In this document: positions 24,508 to 34,770 of the stretch, one piece after another | Layout: every line of letters starts with the position of its first letter | How positions within the stretch are numbered: the first letter of the stretch is position 1 | Source: Merluccius polli | Taxonomy: Eukaryota > Chordata > Actinopteri > Gadiformes > Merlucciidae | Assembly (NCBI GenBank): GCA_030340625.1 | Contig: JAOPHQ010000568.1 | Location: forward strand, 782,001-846,000 | DNA: 64,000 nucleotides | Direction: 5' to 3' | Translations under genes and position numbers: made by a program | Notes under the pieces: model-generated | Seen by the model: the letters and a program-made list of their open reading frames with translations, nothing else | Databases searched by the model: none | What the model was told of the DNA's origin: nothing

Positions 24508-25133
24508 GGTAACACTTTACAATAAGGTACGCAAAAAGTGGGTAGTTACTGAGGAACGAATGAGTAACGAATGATGAACAACCAGGGCCCTAACTGGGGC
24601 CCTAACGGGGCCCTAAGTGACAGTTACTCAGTAACTACTGAGGAGTTACTGGTAAACAGACTAGGGGACTACTGTATTCGTTACTGAGTAACGAATGATG
24701 GGTAACACTTTACAATAAGGTACACACAAAGTGGGTAGTTACTGAGGAACGAATGAGTAACAAATGATGAACGACCAGGGCCCTAACTGGGGCCCTAACG
24801 GGGCCCTAACGGGGCCCTAACAGGGCCCTAAGTGACAGTTACTCAGTAACTACTGAGGAATTACTGGGGACTACTGTATTCGTTACTGAGTAACGAATGA
24901 TGAACAACTAGGGATCTAACTGGAACCCTAATAGGGCCCTAAGTGACAGTTACTCAGTAACGAATACAGTAGTCCCCTAGTCTGTTTACCAGTAACTCCT
25001 CAGTAGTTACTGAGCAACTGTCACTTAGGGCCCCGTTAGGGCCCCAGTTAGGGCCCTGGTTGTTCATCATTCGTTACGCATTCATTCCTCAGTAACTACC
25101 CACTTTTTGCGTACCTTATTGTAAAGTGTTACC
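24508..25133. mobile_element. foldback element with GGTAACACTTTACAATAAGG ends
   Basis: The first 20 bases (GGTAACACTTTACAATAAGG) are exactly complemented at the right end. The right arm, about 24950-25133, is the reverse complement of 24508-24690 with few changes. The left side is duplicated: a second copy of the same end starts at 24701 in direct orientation and runs to about 24900, followed by a third partial unit. Each unit contains a run of GGGGCCCTAAC-type 11-12-base repeats, most copies in the second unit. No coding capacity is seen. It resembles the 8701-10207 element in its GGTAAC end and foldback plan. Confidence 0.85.
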
Positions 25134-25951
25134 AAATTATTGAAATCAACAATATTCATATGTATCTCATCTTTCAGAAAATAAGGATATATTGAATTGG
25201 ATCATTGTTTTTTTAAATGTATTTTTTGTACTTACATTGGTCTCTCCTCGGTTGATAATGGGCACATTATTACATTTGATTGCCCATTTATTTTGTTCTT
25301 CCTTTAGCTCAATATTGATTTTGGGTGCCAATAGACAGGTGCAGAGTAATTGAGTTTTATCTTGATGGTTGTAGCTCTAATGAGCTTAGCTGTGTGGCAG
25401 TAGAGCCCACCGGCTGCCACTGTGGAGGGGGCCTGGCTAAAAGGAGAAGGAATGCACCCCTGGCACACAAGCATAGGCAAAGGCCTTAGAAAGACACAAA
25501 AAAAAGGATGGTTGACAACTATCCACGATTATTGTAATAATATTTTAGATATCTGTTATCATCTGTATTGCTCTGTCAAGGGCATTAAAAATCTCCCCGA
25601 AAATGTTTCTGAGATATGTCAGAGGGATTTTCCATGCATGCATGTTAAGGCAAACTGTAAACATGTGTTATATTAGAATTGCGAGACCAAAAGGAAGATG
25701 ATGATGTGCGATTGAATGTCTGTTTGTATTACGAGCAAGAGCTGACATTTGAAGCTTCCATCAGATACTGAGGCTACAGCTGTTTGCTTTGCAAGTGGAG
25801 TGAAATGATTCAATGTCAACGTGTATGTCTGCGCTTCACAAATATTGCCTGTCAAGCATTTTTCCTTCAACAGCTGCTCTAAATCCATGTCTATAGGAAG
25901 ATTGCTAGGTTCCATGTTTATTCAATATATCCATGTATAAACTGTATCACA

Positions 25952-25954
<3 letters not shown>
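25134..25954. other. no gene seen
   Basis: Unique-looking AT-rich DNA; the 84-codon frame at 25422-25676 shows no domain. Confidence 0.45.

Positions 25955-26024
<70 letters not shown>
25955..26024. repeat. (TA)35 microsatellite
   Basis: Seventy bases of uninterrupted TA. Confidence 0.95.
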
Positions 26025-26025
<1 letters not shown>

Positions 26026-26561
26026 CATTTATATTGAGAAGTGTTAAATCGTAAGTGAATGTTTTGCAGCTAATTCACACATATATTACTATATATTAGC
26101 AGCTGAACCAACTGTAAATGTAAATGTATCCAGACCCATTGCATTTATTATAATAGCCATACGGTAAGCTCACTGAAAATGTTGACATTTTCTTGTAGTA
26201 ATGGAAACCAGTTTGGATTGCATTTGGAGGCAATCTTTGTTACATTGTTCTTCATTGCTATGATGCCGGTCTACCCTGCTGCCTGTGTGTTTTCAAATCC
26301 CTCCGTCTACCATCTCCACAGTCGTAACAGAGACATCAGATAATAAGAGATGCAATGATGTGTGGTGGAGAAGAAGAAGGATATCTAATAGATGTGTTGG
26401 CAAGCCCTTGCTCTACCTTCAGCCACTCAGAGGTGAGGGCGGCGCGACTGAGCCAGGGAAAATGTTACTTTTATTCAATGAACGCAAAGATGATTGACAC
26501 ACATCAAATTGCTTTTGCCCACGACCTTGGGCTGAGCAATGGGAACAAGGCTGGTGCATGA

Positions 26562-26586
26562 GTGTGTGTGTGTGTGTGTGTGTGTG
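26562..26586. repeat. (GT)12 microsatellite
   Basis: An uninterrupted GT run in otherwise unique-looking DNA. Confidence 0.88.
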
Positions 26587-27675
26587 GGTCATACAGAATA
26601 TGCTGGCCCTCTTGCTGGTCTCACATTCATGGGTTTTGTATTTTCCGGGCATTATAACAAAATGCATCATGTGCACTAGACCCTAAAAACAGCTGATACA
26701 TGACTAAGACATGAGCATTAGACTGTAGATTCAGTCAGGTGCTCTATAGGGCCCGGGAACCGAAAATACATGTCTGGTGACGAATGGACAGCTTAGTCGA
26801 TGCAGTTGTTTCTCTGTTTTATTATTTAAAGTCTTTAGTATAGTCTTCTACTTGTCAAATGTATCAAGCTTCTCTCATACAGAGTAATGAATATGGTGTA
26901 TGTGTAATGATTGAGACTGTGATTGTAAATGTGGCCTCATCTTTGTTTAAAGGGGAACCATCACGCTCTGATATTTTCTAAATAGGACCAACGGAGAACA
27001 CAAAACTTGACTCGATGTCTACTGTCCAACTTTTCAACTTTTTTTTTTGCAGAAACTTCCTTACTTACTATAGCAGTAATTAGGAGGTTATTGAGGGAAC
27101 ACTCTAATATTAAAGTTAATGGCCTAGTAGTTGTACAACATGGTCATGCAGAATAATGCATTAATAAGTGCTTTATAATGACTAATAAAGAGCCAATATG
27201 CATGCTTATAAGTAACTAGTTATAGAATATGTGGTCCCTAATCTAAAGTCTTACTGAACCCTTTTATACTTTTGAATTGAACAGTTCATGTTTTAATTTT
27301 GTGGCATCCATCACAATCTAAACCAGACTGTTGGAGGAGGGTTTCTTTCAGAAGATTTGACTTTGTGGTTTTGGCCCACATGGTGAGTGACAGGCTAGTA
27401 CCGTGGATGGATTTGCTCCTGCTCCAAGGCGCAAAGCAGACCGGCTGCTTACACATCACCTGACAGCACATCCACTCGCAGTGCAGAGTGCAGCTGCTGA
27501 ATTCCTGCTGTTTCTCCGCCTCTGTTCACCGGCCGTCTGTCTGTCTGTCTCTCTGACTATTTAATGTCTGCCTGTTTGACTGTCAGACTGCCTGCTTTTC
27601 TGTTTGTTGATACATCATAATCTGTCTGTGTTTTACACCAACCTCTTTACCAAGCAGGAAAATAAAGTTTTTTAC
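26587..27675. other. no gene seen; decayed repeat at 27135-27240
   Basis: Mostly unique-looking. The words ATTAATAAGTGCTTTATAAT and TGCTTATAAGTAACTAG near 27158-27220 resemble decayed teleost inverted-repeat elements, but ends are not visible. Confidence 0.35.
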
Positions 27676-27683
27676 ATGGGCAT

Positions 27684-27858
27684 CAGGGGCGGAGCTTCAG
27701 GAGGGGCTGGGTGGGCGGCCGCCCCCGGGCCCAGGTCTCTAGGGGCCCGTCGACAATCGCGCGCACACCCCCCCCCCCCCCAGTCGCCAAATGCGTACCG
27801 CAAAGGGCCCGGTCATTTGCCCCGCCCCCCGGCCCGCATCTGACTTGTTCCGCTACTG
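27684..27858. mobile_element. 175-bp hAT MITE with perfect 8-bp duplication
   Basis: The element begins CAGGGGCGGA and ends TCCGCTACTG, complementary ends of the hAT type. ATGGGCAT lies on both sides (27676-27683 and 27859-27866) as a perfect 8-bp target duplication. The inside is very GC-rich, with GGGCGGCCGCCC, CGACAATCGCGCGCAC and a C14 run (27768-27781). It encodes nothing and must have been moved by a transposase made elsewhere. The overlapping frames are composition artefacts. Confidence 0.88.
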
Positions 27859-27894
27859 ATGGGCATGCACAGACACACATGCATGCATACACAT

Positions 27895-27932
<38 letters not shown>

Positions 27933-28028
27933 ACACACTGGTCCGGAGGCTCCAGTCTCTATTATGTCGGGACTGAGGTGAAAGTAATCTTCTGAAAAAT
28001 ACATTTTCTGAATCGTAGATGCTCAAAT

Positions 28029-28059
<31 letters not shown>

Positions 28060-28090
28060 CCGCCCCCTACATACACACACACACACACAT
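27895..28090. repeat. (CA)n microsatellites
   Basis: CA runs at about 27897-27926, 28029-28052 and 28073-28090, separated by unique sequence. Confidence 0.88.
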
Positions 28091-28487
28091 ACATTTTGAC
28101 TCTCACTCTCTCCCTCTCATCATACATATACACCAGGGGTCGCGTTAACCGAATATTTTCCATCATTGACCGTTTTTTTAAAACGGCGACGGAAAAATCT
28201 GAGGGCCGTCCGTCATTTTGACAGACTGCAATTCACACCCTGACCACCTGGTGGCGATGAGCATATTAATTGGCTCTTGTAGATGAAGAAAAGTAGAAAA
28301 GAAGAAACATGTCACGGCAGTTGAGTGTTGAAACATTTGAAACAACAAACCCACTTGAAACATTTGATTACGCGCAAGCGGGACGCGCTTCAAGTCCATG
28401 CGGACCAGGAGGAAGGTGGACCGTGAAGCCCCACGTCACGCCAATTATCCGCGATCGCTCCGCCTTGAAAACTCGTCCGCCTGGCGG

Positions 28488-28577
28488 CGTGTTGACTAGT
28501 GGATCAACTAGCTCCCGCGTGTTGACTAGTGGATCAACTAGCTCCTGCGTGTTGACTAGTGGATCAACTAGCTCCCG
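28488..28577. repeat. three 30-bp tandem units
   Basis: Three copies of GCGTGTTGACTAGTGGATCA plus ACTAGCTCCC differ at one base. The unit holds TTGACTAG and CTAGTTGA-like words and so is partly self-complementary. It lies inside the hAT at 28134. Confidence 0.9.
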
Positions 28578-28608
28578 CCCGCATTGTGGTGATGAATCAC
28601 CGTCAAGC

Positions 28609-29124
28609 TAGCCTAGAAATCTAGACACCCCCTAGCGGCAGCACATTTATTTGGCAGCTAGGTAGGTCTAGCACGGCTCCGTCGGCTTTTTGGTGCTGGA
28701 AACACCAAGTATGTCAGACCAATCACAGCGTGAGGGGCGGAGTCGAAAGCCGGGCTACCATGATGACAGAGTTGCGACGGTTCCGTGTTAGAGGTAAACA
28801 ATGGCTGCTGCTGCTGGCGAACGGTTGTCTTTCGAGTCGGCTTTGGCCGCGACTCTTCAAGACTTGAAGTTAACATTTTATTTGAGAAAAGAACAGCACT
28901 GAAGTCTTTCCTCGAAAATAAATATGTATTCGGAGTTTTGATTAATTACGTAGTCAGAGCCGTCGCTCTGACTACGTCACCTTCTTCTTTGCTCCGATTG
29001 GTTGTAGCGCTATCCTATTGCGTGCAGAGGGAACTTGAAAGACAACCGTTTATCCCGCCCACACTGCCAATGGAGCTGCGCCAGACCCTACATCTTTCTG
29101 ATGTAGGTCTGGCTTGCCAGGCTA
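28609..29124. mobile_element. 516-bp DNA element with 9-bp duplication, nested
   Basis: The ends TAGCCTAGAAATCTAGAC and GTCTGGCTTGCCAGGCTA are imperfectly complementary. CCGTCAAGC is found on both sides (28600-28608 and 29125-29133), a perfect 9-bp duplication. Nine bases would suit MULE or Merlin-type elements; eight (hAT, Zisupton) is possible if one base belongs to the element. An inner palindrome, ACGTAGTCAGAG...CTCTGACTACGT, lies at about 28949-28976. The 168-codon frame crossing the right end has no known domain. Confidence 0.8.
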
Positions 29125-30068
29125 CCGTCAAGCCCCACTATACGCGAATCGCCTGGTGGCCGATATTCTTGGATAATGCCGACGAGGTGTCCATTAACAG
29201 AAATGAATGGACGACGCGGAGGCGTGAACCGTCCGACGCGTCCGCTTATACCATGGTCACTTACGAAAGAAAGAAATATTTAATCAATTAATAATACTTG
29301 AATGTGTTTTAGAGTTAAAATCGTGAGGGTTTCTTTATTTTTACAAGTCGAGCGGACTATTTAATATCTCCTGTATGCAGGCGTTGCCAAGCAACGTGGC
29401 CATAGCGTCTTCATAGCATCAACGTCTTTCCTTAGGTGTACATTAACACTTTTTAACCTACACCCTCCAGCCAATCAGAATCGAGTATTCACCCAGACCA
29501 TGTATAATTGGGGAGTAATTCTGTTTTTAATGACTTTATCAAATAACTTTCCATCAAGTAACTTTCCGTGATCAACGATGTCGGTAAATGGGCTGTGCTA
29601 CAGCAGTAGTTGCGTGGTGGTGTTTAGCGCGTGTGGCGCGCTGGCCCTTTAAATTAAAAAAAGCAAGAATGAACATTCTGAAGGGGGACAAAAGCGACAA
29701 AAGCGACTTAGGTGGAGTGGACAAGGTGGATTCCTCTTTGTGCGCTTTCGGTGTGAACGCTTCTGCTTGATGTGTGTATCCACGGTGTGGATTATTTGTT
29801 CAGCTTGTTTGGACTGAATATGAATTAAAAATGAATTAAAATTAAATGCTATTGAACATGTCATTATTATCATTTAAAAAATTAACGTGACCGGTAAAAT
29901 AGATTATGACGGGATTTTTATGACCCTGTCAGTCAAAATGACGGACAACGAAAAAGTCTAGCGCAACCTCTGATACACACATACATGTATCTGACAGATA
30001 GACAGACACACGAACAGACAAAAAACAACACGCATAAAAACATCCACATTTATATAGAAACTAACACA

Positions 30069-30084
30069 CACACACACACACATT
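30069..30084. repeat. short (CA)n microsatellite
   Basis: A short CA run lies just beyond the hAT element. Confidence 0.7.
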
Positions 30085-30366
30085 AACACACTCTCCCAGT
30101 GTACCCCACCCCCTCCATCCGCTCTCTGAGTGCAAGTAGAGGCTCTACTGACCCCACAGTATATCATAGAGTTGAGACCCGGCCCAGAAGGACGTGGGTC
30201 CCCATGTGCCCCCCACACCATCCTGCCAGTAAGTGAGTGTCAGCAAATGGTGAAATTGCCACTAAGTTGCTCCAGAGTCTCTTCAGAACTCTCTTGTCCT
30301 TCTACTGTCTAAATGAGGAGAGGGAGCACACACTGTGAGACAGATGCAAGGGCCAGAAGGCCTATA

Positions 30367-30539
30367 TGTGTGTGTTGTGTGTGTGTGTGTGTGATTTGTG
30401 CTATGTGTGTGTGTTTGTGCGATTTGTGTTATGTATGTGTGTGTGTGTGTGTGTGTATGTATGAGTGTGTGTGTATGAGCGTGTGTGTCTCCACGAGACT
30501 AAATATGCATGTGATTGTGTCCCTGTGTATGCATACTTG

Positions 30540-30575
<36 letters not shown>

Positions 30576-30640
30576 TGCCCTAATGTGTGCGTGTCTGTGT
30601 GAGTGTATGTGTCTTCCCCAATGTATGTGTGTCTACCCTA

Positions 30641-30675
<35 letters not shown>
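30367..30675. repeat. compound TG-rich region
   Basis: Many (TG)n runs are separated by short words such as ATTTGTGCTATG, which itself occurs twice. The longest pure tracts are about 30541-30573 and 30641-30675. The 126-codon frame is a repeat artefact. Confidence 0.88.
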
Positions 30676-30676
<1 letters not shown>

Positions 30677-31101
30677 TAGCCTGCTGGCAGTAGTTCAGCA
30701 GCAGTAATGCCTGCTGTCATATCTAGTTGTGCTGGTAAAGACACTCTCATGGGTCCCTGAGCTTGTTTCCAAATGTGGAGCAGCAGCATCCCTCCTGACG
30801 CCGGTTGCTAGCTTGGTGGCTAAGTGCAGCATGTTTTTTTATGGTCAAGGACAAGGTGACCTCTTGCCAATGACACAAGAGGAGGAAAGAATTGGATATG
30901 AATAGAGAGCATCTGACCTTCTGGGGCTATTAAACAAGACAAATAGGCATCTTCTTTTCCGTCGCTGCAGCAGCGAAGGGAAGTTTTACAGTCTGAGGAT
31001 CCTGAAAGTCTTGGTGTTTGCATCAAACACAACAACACTGCATGGGCCGCTACCTCCAGAGGACCTTGGATTAGAGAACTGCTAAATATAATTTACATTA
31101 C

Positions 31102-31190
31102 AGGGTTCTGTTACAGTGTGATTACACAAGTAAGTACTGTGTAATAAAAACCAATGTAACAACATGTAACAGCATGTTACGTGTTAGGAA
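31102..31190 (+). repeat. dispersed GTTACAGTGTGATTACAC repeat fragment
   Basis: GTTACAGTGTGATTACAC, then TGTAACAGCATGTTAC, follows the order of words found in reverse complement at 34670-34765, so both are fragments of one dispersed family. Confidence 0.55.
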
Positions 31191-31509
31191 TAGATGACTA
31201 ACCCTAACCAAACCACATTTTGTAGTTACAGACAGCTCCTTAATGTAATTCCATGTGACCCACCGCATACTTTTAGGGTCACATTTTGAAATTTGACATT
31301 TTTGTTTTTTCACATGATATGAACATCTAGAATGTTCATAAAAGTGTTGAGCTAATCAAGCAAATATTTAGGAAGTTATAGCTTATTAAAAGATTAAGGT
31401 TGCAAACAGAAGCTCTGAGAAATCAGGCCTTAAAGTTTTAGAAAGCATTTCCAGACTTTTACAGAATATACTGTAATACACATTTAGAAACACAAATAGT
31501 GCTTTAAAT

Positions 31510-32183
31510 TAGGGATGTCCGATATTGGCTTTTTTACCGATAACCGATAACCGATATTGTTCAACTCTTAATTTCCGATACCGATATCAACCGATACCGA
31601 TACCGATATATGCGGCCACGTGAAACCTCCGCTTTACACTCATTGCAAACCGCAATAGGCTTTATGCCGAGCGGAAGTGTGGAAGTGTGGATTAATAAAT
31701 AAAAACAAAACAGCGGTAAAAGCTAGCGTGTGTGTCCGGGAGAGGGCTGCTCTCCTCGGACACATTACTCTGAAGCCCCGGTGACGGTCTGGAGGTGCGG
31801 ATTAATAAATAAAATAATGTGAGCGCGGTACAGCGGACCTGAACCGGTTGTGATGAGACTTGTTTCGCAGAATGCGTTAGTATGTTGCGCTGACCCCTAT
31901 TTTACTATTCAACGTAGAAACTTTGAAACCACCGACATAACCACAGCTACAACTAGCGTCCCGCTACACGGCCGCACAGCCCAGGCTTGTTATTGAGACG
32001 CCGCGGCGCGTTTGATGATGTCATCAAACCACGTCCTCACTTGAAACATAACAGATGTCTGAAATTATTTCAAAATCGATTTCGGTATCGGTTAAAAAAC
32101 CGATACCGATATTTTCCGATATTGATTTTTTATGCCAATATCGGCCGATAATATCGGTGGGCCGATAATATCGGACATCCCTA
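31510..32183. mobile_element. 674-bp hAT element with perfect 8-bp duplication
   Basis: It begins TAGGGATGTCCGATATTGGC and ends ATATCGGACATCCCTA. CTTTAAAT precedes (31502-31509) and follows (32184-32191) as a perfect 8-bp duplication. TAGGGATG ends are typical of a widespread hAT group. Subterminal regions are rich in ACCGATA/TATCGGT repeats that complement across the element. A GGAWTAATAAATAAAA-like segment occurs twice internally (about 31690 and 31799). No reading frame is seen. Confidence 0.9.
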
Positions 32184-33173
32184 CTTTAAATGGTTACATT
32201 TGTTTACATAGTGCTGTACTCCTTCAATGAGATAATGTTGAATATGTTTTACTGAAATAATGCTTGAATAATTTATTAATTTAAATCTTGGAAAATGCAT
32301 AATTCAAGTAAATCCTTTGATTTAGAGGTCAATTCTGTTTGTTTTTTTCATTCTAAGTTCATGCTCACTACACTAGCATGGCTTCTCTATTATTCTGAAA
32401 CTTCTAAACATTCCCAATTCCTGGCATTATTGTTCTATAACAATGATAGTTTTAGGAAAGTGGCCTATTTCAGATTGCTAATGTAATCATATAGTATATG
32501 TAACTCAGCTCATCCTTTTTTTTTTACCATCCTACCCAAAGAATTTGTAGAAGAATTAATCCCTGCTGTAGTGATTAAACAAATAGGCTAGATACCAGGG
32601 GCGAGGCTAGCCCATTTTTAGGGGTGCTGAAGCACCCCTAAAAACAGGCTCAGCACCCCTAAAACTTGGGTAAGAAATGTTATTCTAAAAATTGTGTTTG
32701 TCTTTGACAGGGTTAAATAATGTCCAAAACATACTCCGTAGTTTGTGGTTTAAAATGTATATGTTAAGGACGAAAATGAAAACATCCCCGCTTAGCAAAT
32801 GGTATCATCCTCTTCTCACCCCTCCCGACCGGCGTCCAGCGCGACTCACGCAGAGTGAGATCTGTTTAGTTGTAGTGTTGTGAATCAACTCAGTAAGTGC
32901 TCCAAAGCTGTGTCTCACACTTCTTTCCTTTTACCGAGAGTTGTTCCCGATAACATATCGGTGAGTGCTGGAGTCCAGGCACCGTTTACCAGTTAGCTCT
33001 GTTAGCCCGGTTAGCTCCGTTAGCGCCATTAGCGCGGCTACAGTCGAACTGGAGTCCATTAAGCAGAAACAGCGCCACAAGTACCTGTGTAGTGCGTACG
33101 TGTGTCTCTGTTGTTAAAGTTTATCGTTACTTTGAGACTCATTTTAACAATCGGGAGTCATGTCAACATGACG

Positions 33174-33712
33174 TCAGTTACGTAAATAACTTACGTAATT
33201 TGTGTAAGTTACGCAATTAACGTAAATTACGTAAATAACTTACGTAATTTACGTAAATTACGTAAATAACTTGCGTAAATAAAGTACGTAAATTACGTAA
33301 ATTGTGTAAATAACTTACGTAATTTGCGTGTTATGTTATTTACGTTATAATGTAACTTACGCAAATTACGTAAGTTATTTACGTAATTTACGTTAATTGC
33401 GTAACTTACGCAAATTACGTAAGTTATTTACGTAATTTACGTTAATTGCGTAACTTACGTAAACACTTACGTAATTTGCGTAAGTTACATAAATTACGTA
33501 AATAACTTACGTAATTTGCGTAAGTTACGTACTTACGTAATTTGCGTAAATAACGTAAGTTACGTAAATTACGTAAATAACTTACGTAATTTGCGTAAGT
33601 TACGTAACTTACGCAAATTACGTAAGTTAAATACGTAACTTACGCAAATTACGTAAGTTATTTACGTAATTTACGTAAGTTACGTAAATTGTGTAAATAA
33701 CTTACGTAATTC
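33174..33712. repeat. self-complementary TTACGTAAATAACTTACGTAA array
   Basis: About 540 bases consist almost only of TTACGTAA, TTACGCAAA, AATTACG and AAATAACTT words. Since TTACGTAA is its own reverse complement, the array reads similarly on both strands and can fold into many alternative hairpins. It contains dozens of CG dinucleotides in an otherwise AT-only setting. It lies wholly inside the hAT at 32596-34271. Confidence 0.92.
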
Positions 33713-34052
33713 GCGCGTCTTTTCTGGTCCGTCGTCATGGAAACATGAAGCCCTGCCAGTGGTGCGGCGTTTGGACCAGAGTGAAAACAAACGAAACGAC
33801 ACATCACTGTATACCACCAGTATGTGTGAAAACACTCACTGTGGCTTTTTAAATTAATTGTTATTTATTCATAGATTTCTATCTGTTATTTTTCAGTTGT
33901 CTGACTATCAAACCAGACAATAAAATAAAGTTAAATGTTTTTCTTTTGCTGTATTCATTCATGTTTTACAGAGGATTTAACCTGAACCAGGCTTTGCAAC
34001 AATAATAATCACATCACATTCATGGGGGCATAGTATATACTAACTCCTAGCG

Positions 34053-34056
<4 letters not shown>

Positions 34057-34144
<88 letters not shown>
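34057..34144. repeat. (TG)39(GA)5 microsatellite
   Basis: A pure TG tract passes into GA at 34134. Confidence 0.95.
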
Positions 34145-34145
<1 letters not shown>

Positions 34146-34629
34146 ATGTGAATGATAGTTATTTTTCAATAGACATATTTTTTGTTTCTGTGTGAAAAAA
34201 GTGTGGGTGGTGGCAGTGGGGCTCATTGGGTGCTCAGCACCCCTAAAGCTCTGACCCTAGAATCGCCCCTGCTAGATACAATTAATAACGTCATTTATTC
34301 AAAACGGTTTCACATTCTGACTTGACATCACACGGAATAAGGAAGGATGATCTTGATCTGCATGTTTGCATCAAAGAAAACCGTAAGATGGCAGTTTTGC
34401 GAGTTCAACAATTTGGTGAGTGACTTTATCCCTGTCAAATGCTGGTGGACCAAGTAGCCTCATACTATTTAATATTTATCTAATATTTAGAAATCAAACT
34501 CAATTTTGAAAATGAGTTGAGTGATAGAAAACAATTTGAGGAACATAAATCTGCCATAATCTCATTTTTGACCTAGAAAGGAATTTTCAATGTTTTTCAC
34601 GTCTAGCCAAAAGTAGGCGGCCCCGAAAT

Positions 34630-34770
34630 ACACTGGGTTAACAGTGGTGGTAACGGCATATACAATATTATTAGTACGTAATAAGTACATGCTGTTACAG
34701 GTTGTAATATTGCTTATTACTGTGTAATTACACTGTAACAAGGACACTAATATAAAGTTTTCCCGAAAAA
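34630..34770 (-). repeat. dispersed GTTACAGTGTAATTACAC repeat fragment
   Basis: On the minus strand it reads TTGTTACAGTGTAATTACAC, then TTACAACCTGTAACAGCATG, matching the plus-strand fragment at 31102-31190. Confidence 0.55.

Larger units (their letters stand above)
28134..29972. mobile_element. hAT-type element, 1.84 kb, with nested insertion
   Basis: It begins CAGGGGTCGCGTTAACC and ends GCGCAACCTCTG, imperfect hAT-type terminal repeats. The subterminal GTCCGTCATTTTGAC (28208-28222) is exactly complemented at 29932-29946. Flanks are ATATACAC (28126-28133) and ATACACAC (29973-29980), an 8-bp duplication with one mismatch. It contains three 30-bp tandem units (28488-28577) and, at 28609-29124, a separate element with its own duplication. 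Without that insertion it would be about 1.3 kb. No transposase motif is recognisable, so it is probably non-autonomous. Confidence 0.8.
32596..34271. mobile_element. 1.68-kb hAT element carrying a TTACGTAA array
   Basis: It begins CAGGGGCGAGGCTAGCC and ends CTAGAATCGCCCCTG, complementary hAT ends. CTAGATAC is duplicated perfectly at 32588-32595 and 34272-34279. Near the left end is a palindrome with 14-bp arms, TTTTTAGGGGTGCT (32615-32628) and its complement (32631-32644); the right subterminal region repeats GGTGCTCAGCACCCCTAAA. The inside contains a roughly 540-bp array of ACGTAA words (separate entry) and a (TG)39 tract (34057-34134). No transposase motif was found; the 63-codon frame at 32692 is not convincing. 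Confidence 0.88.

Noticed and set aside
24568..24830. GGGGCCCTAAC repeats as a possible interstitial telomere
   Set aside because: The unit is 11-12 bases and not TTAGGG; it is part of the foldback element's arms.
28488..28577. 30-bp direct repeats as a CRISPR array or recombinase site
   Set aside because: Units are contiguous without spacers, in a eukaryotic transposon; a simple tandem repeat.
28785..29291. 168-codon frame at 28785-29291
   Set aside because: It crosses the right end of the nested 516-bp element and its 9-bp duplication, so it joins two elements and cannot be an old gene. No domain recognised.
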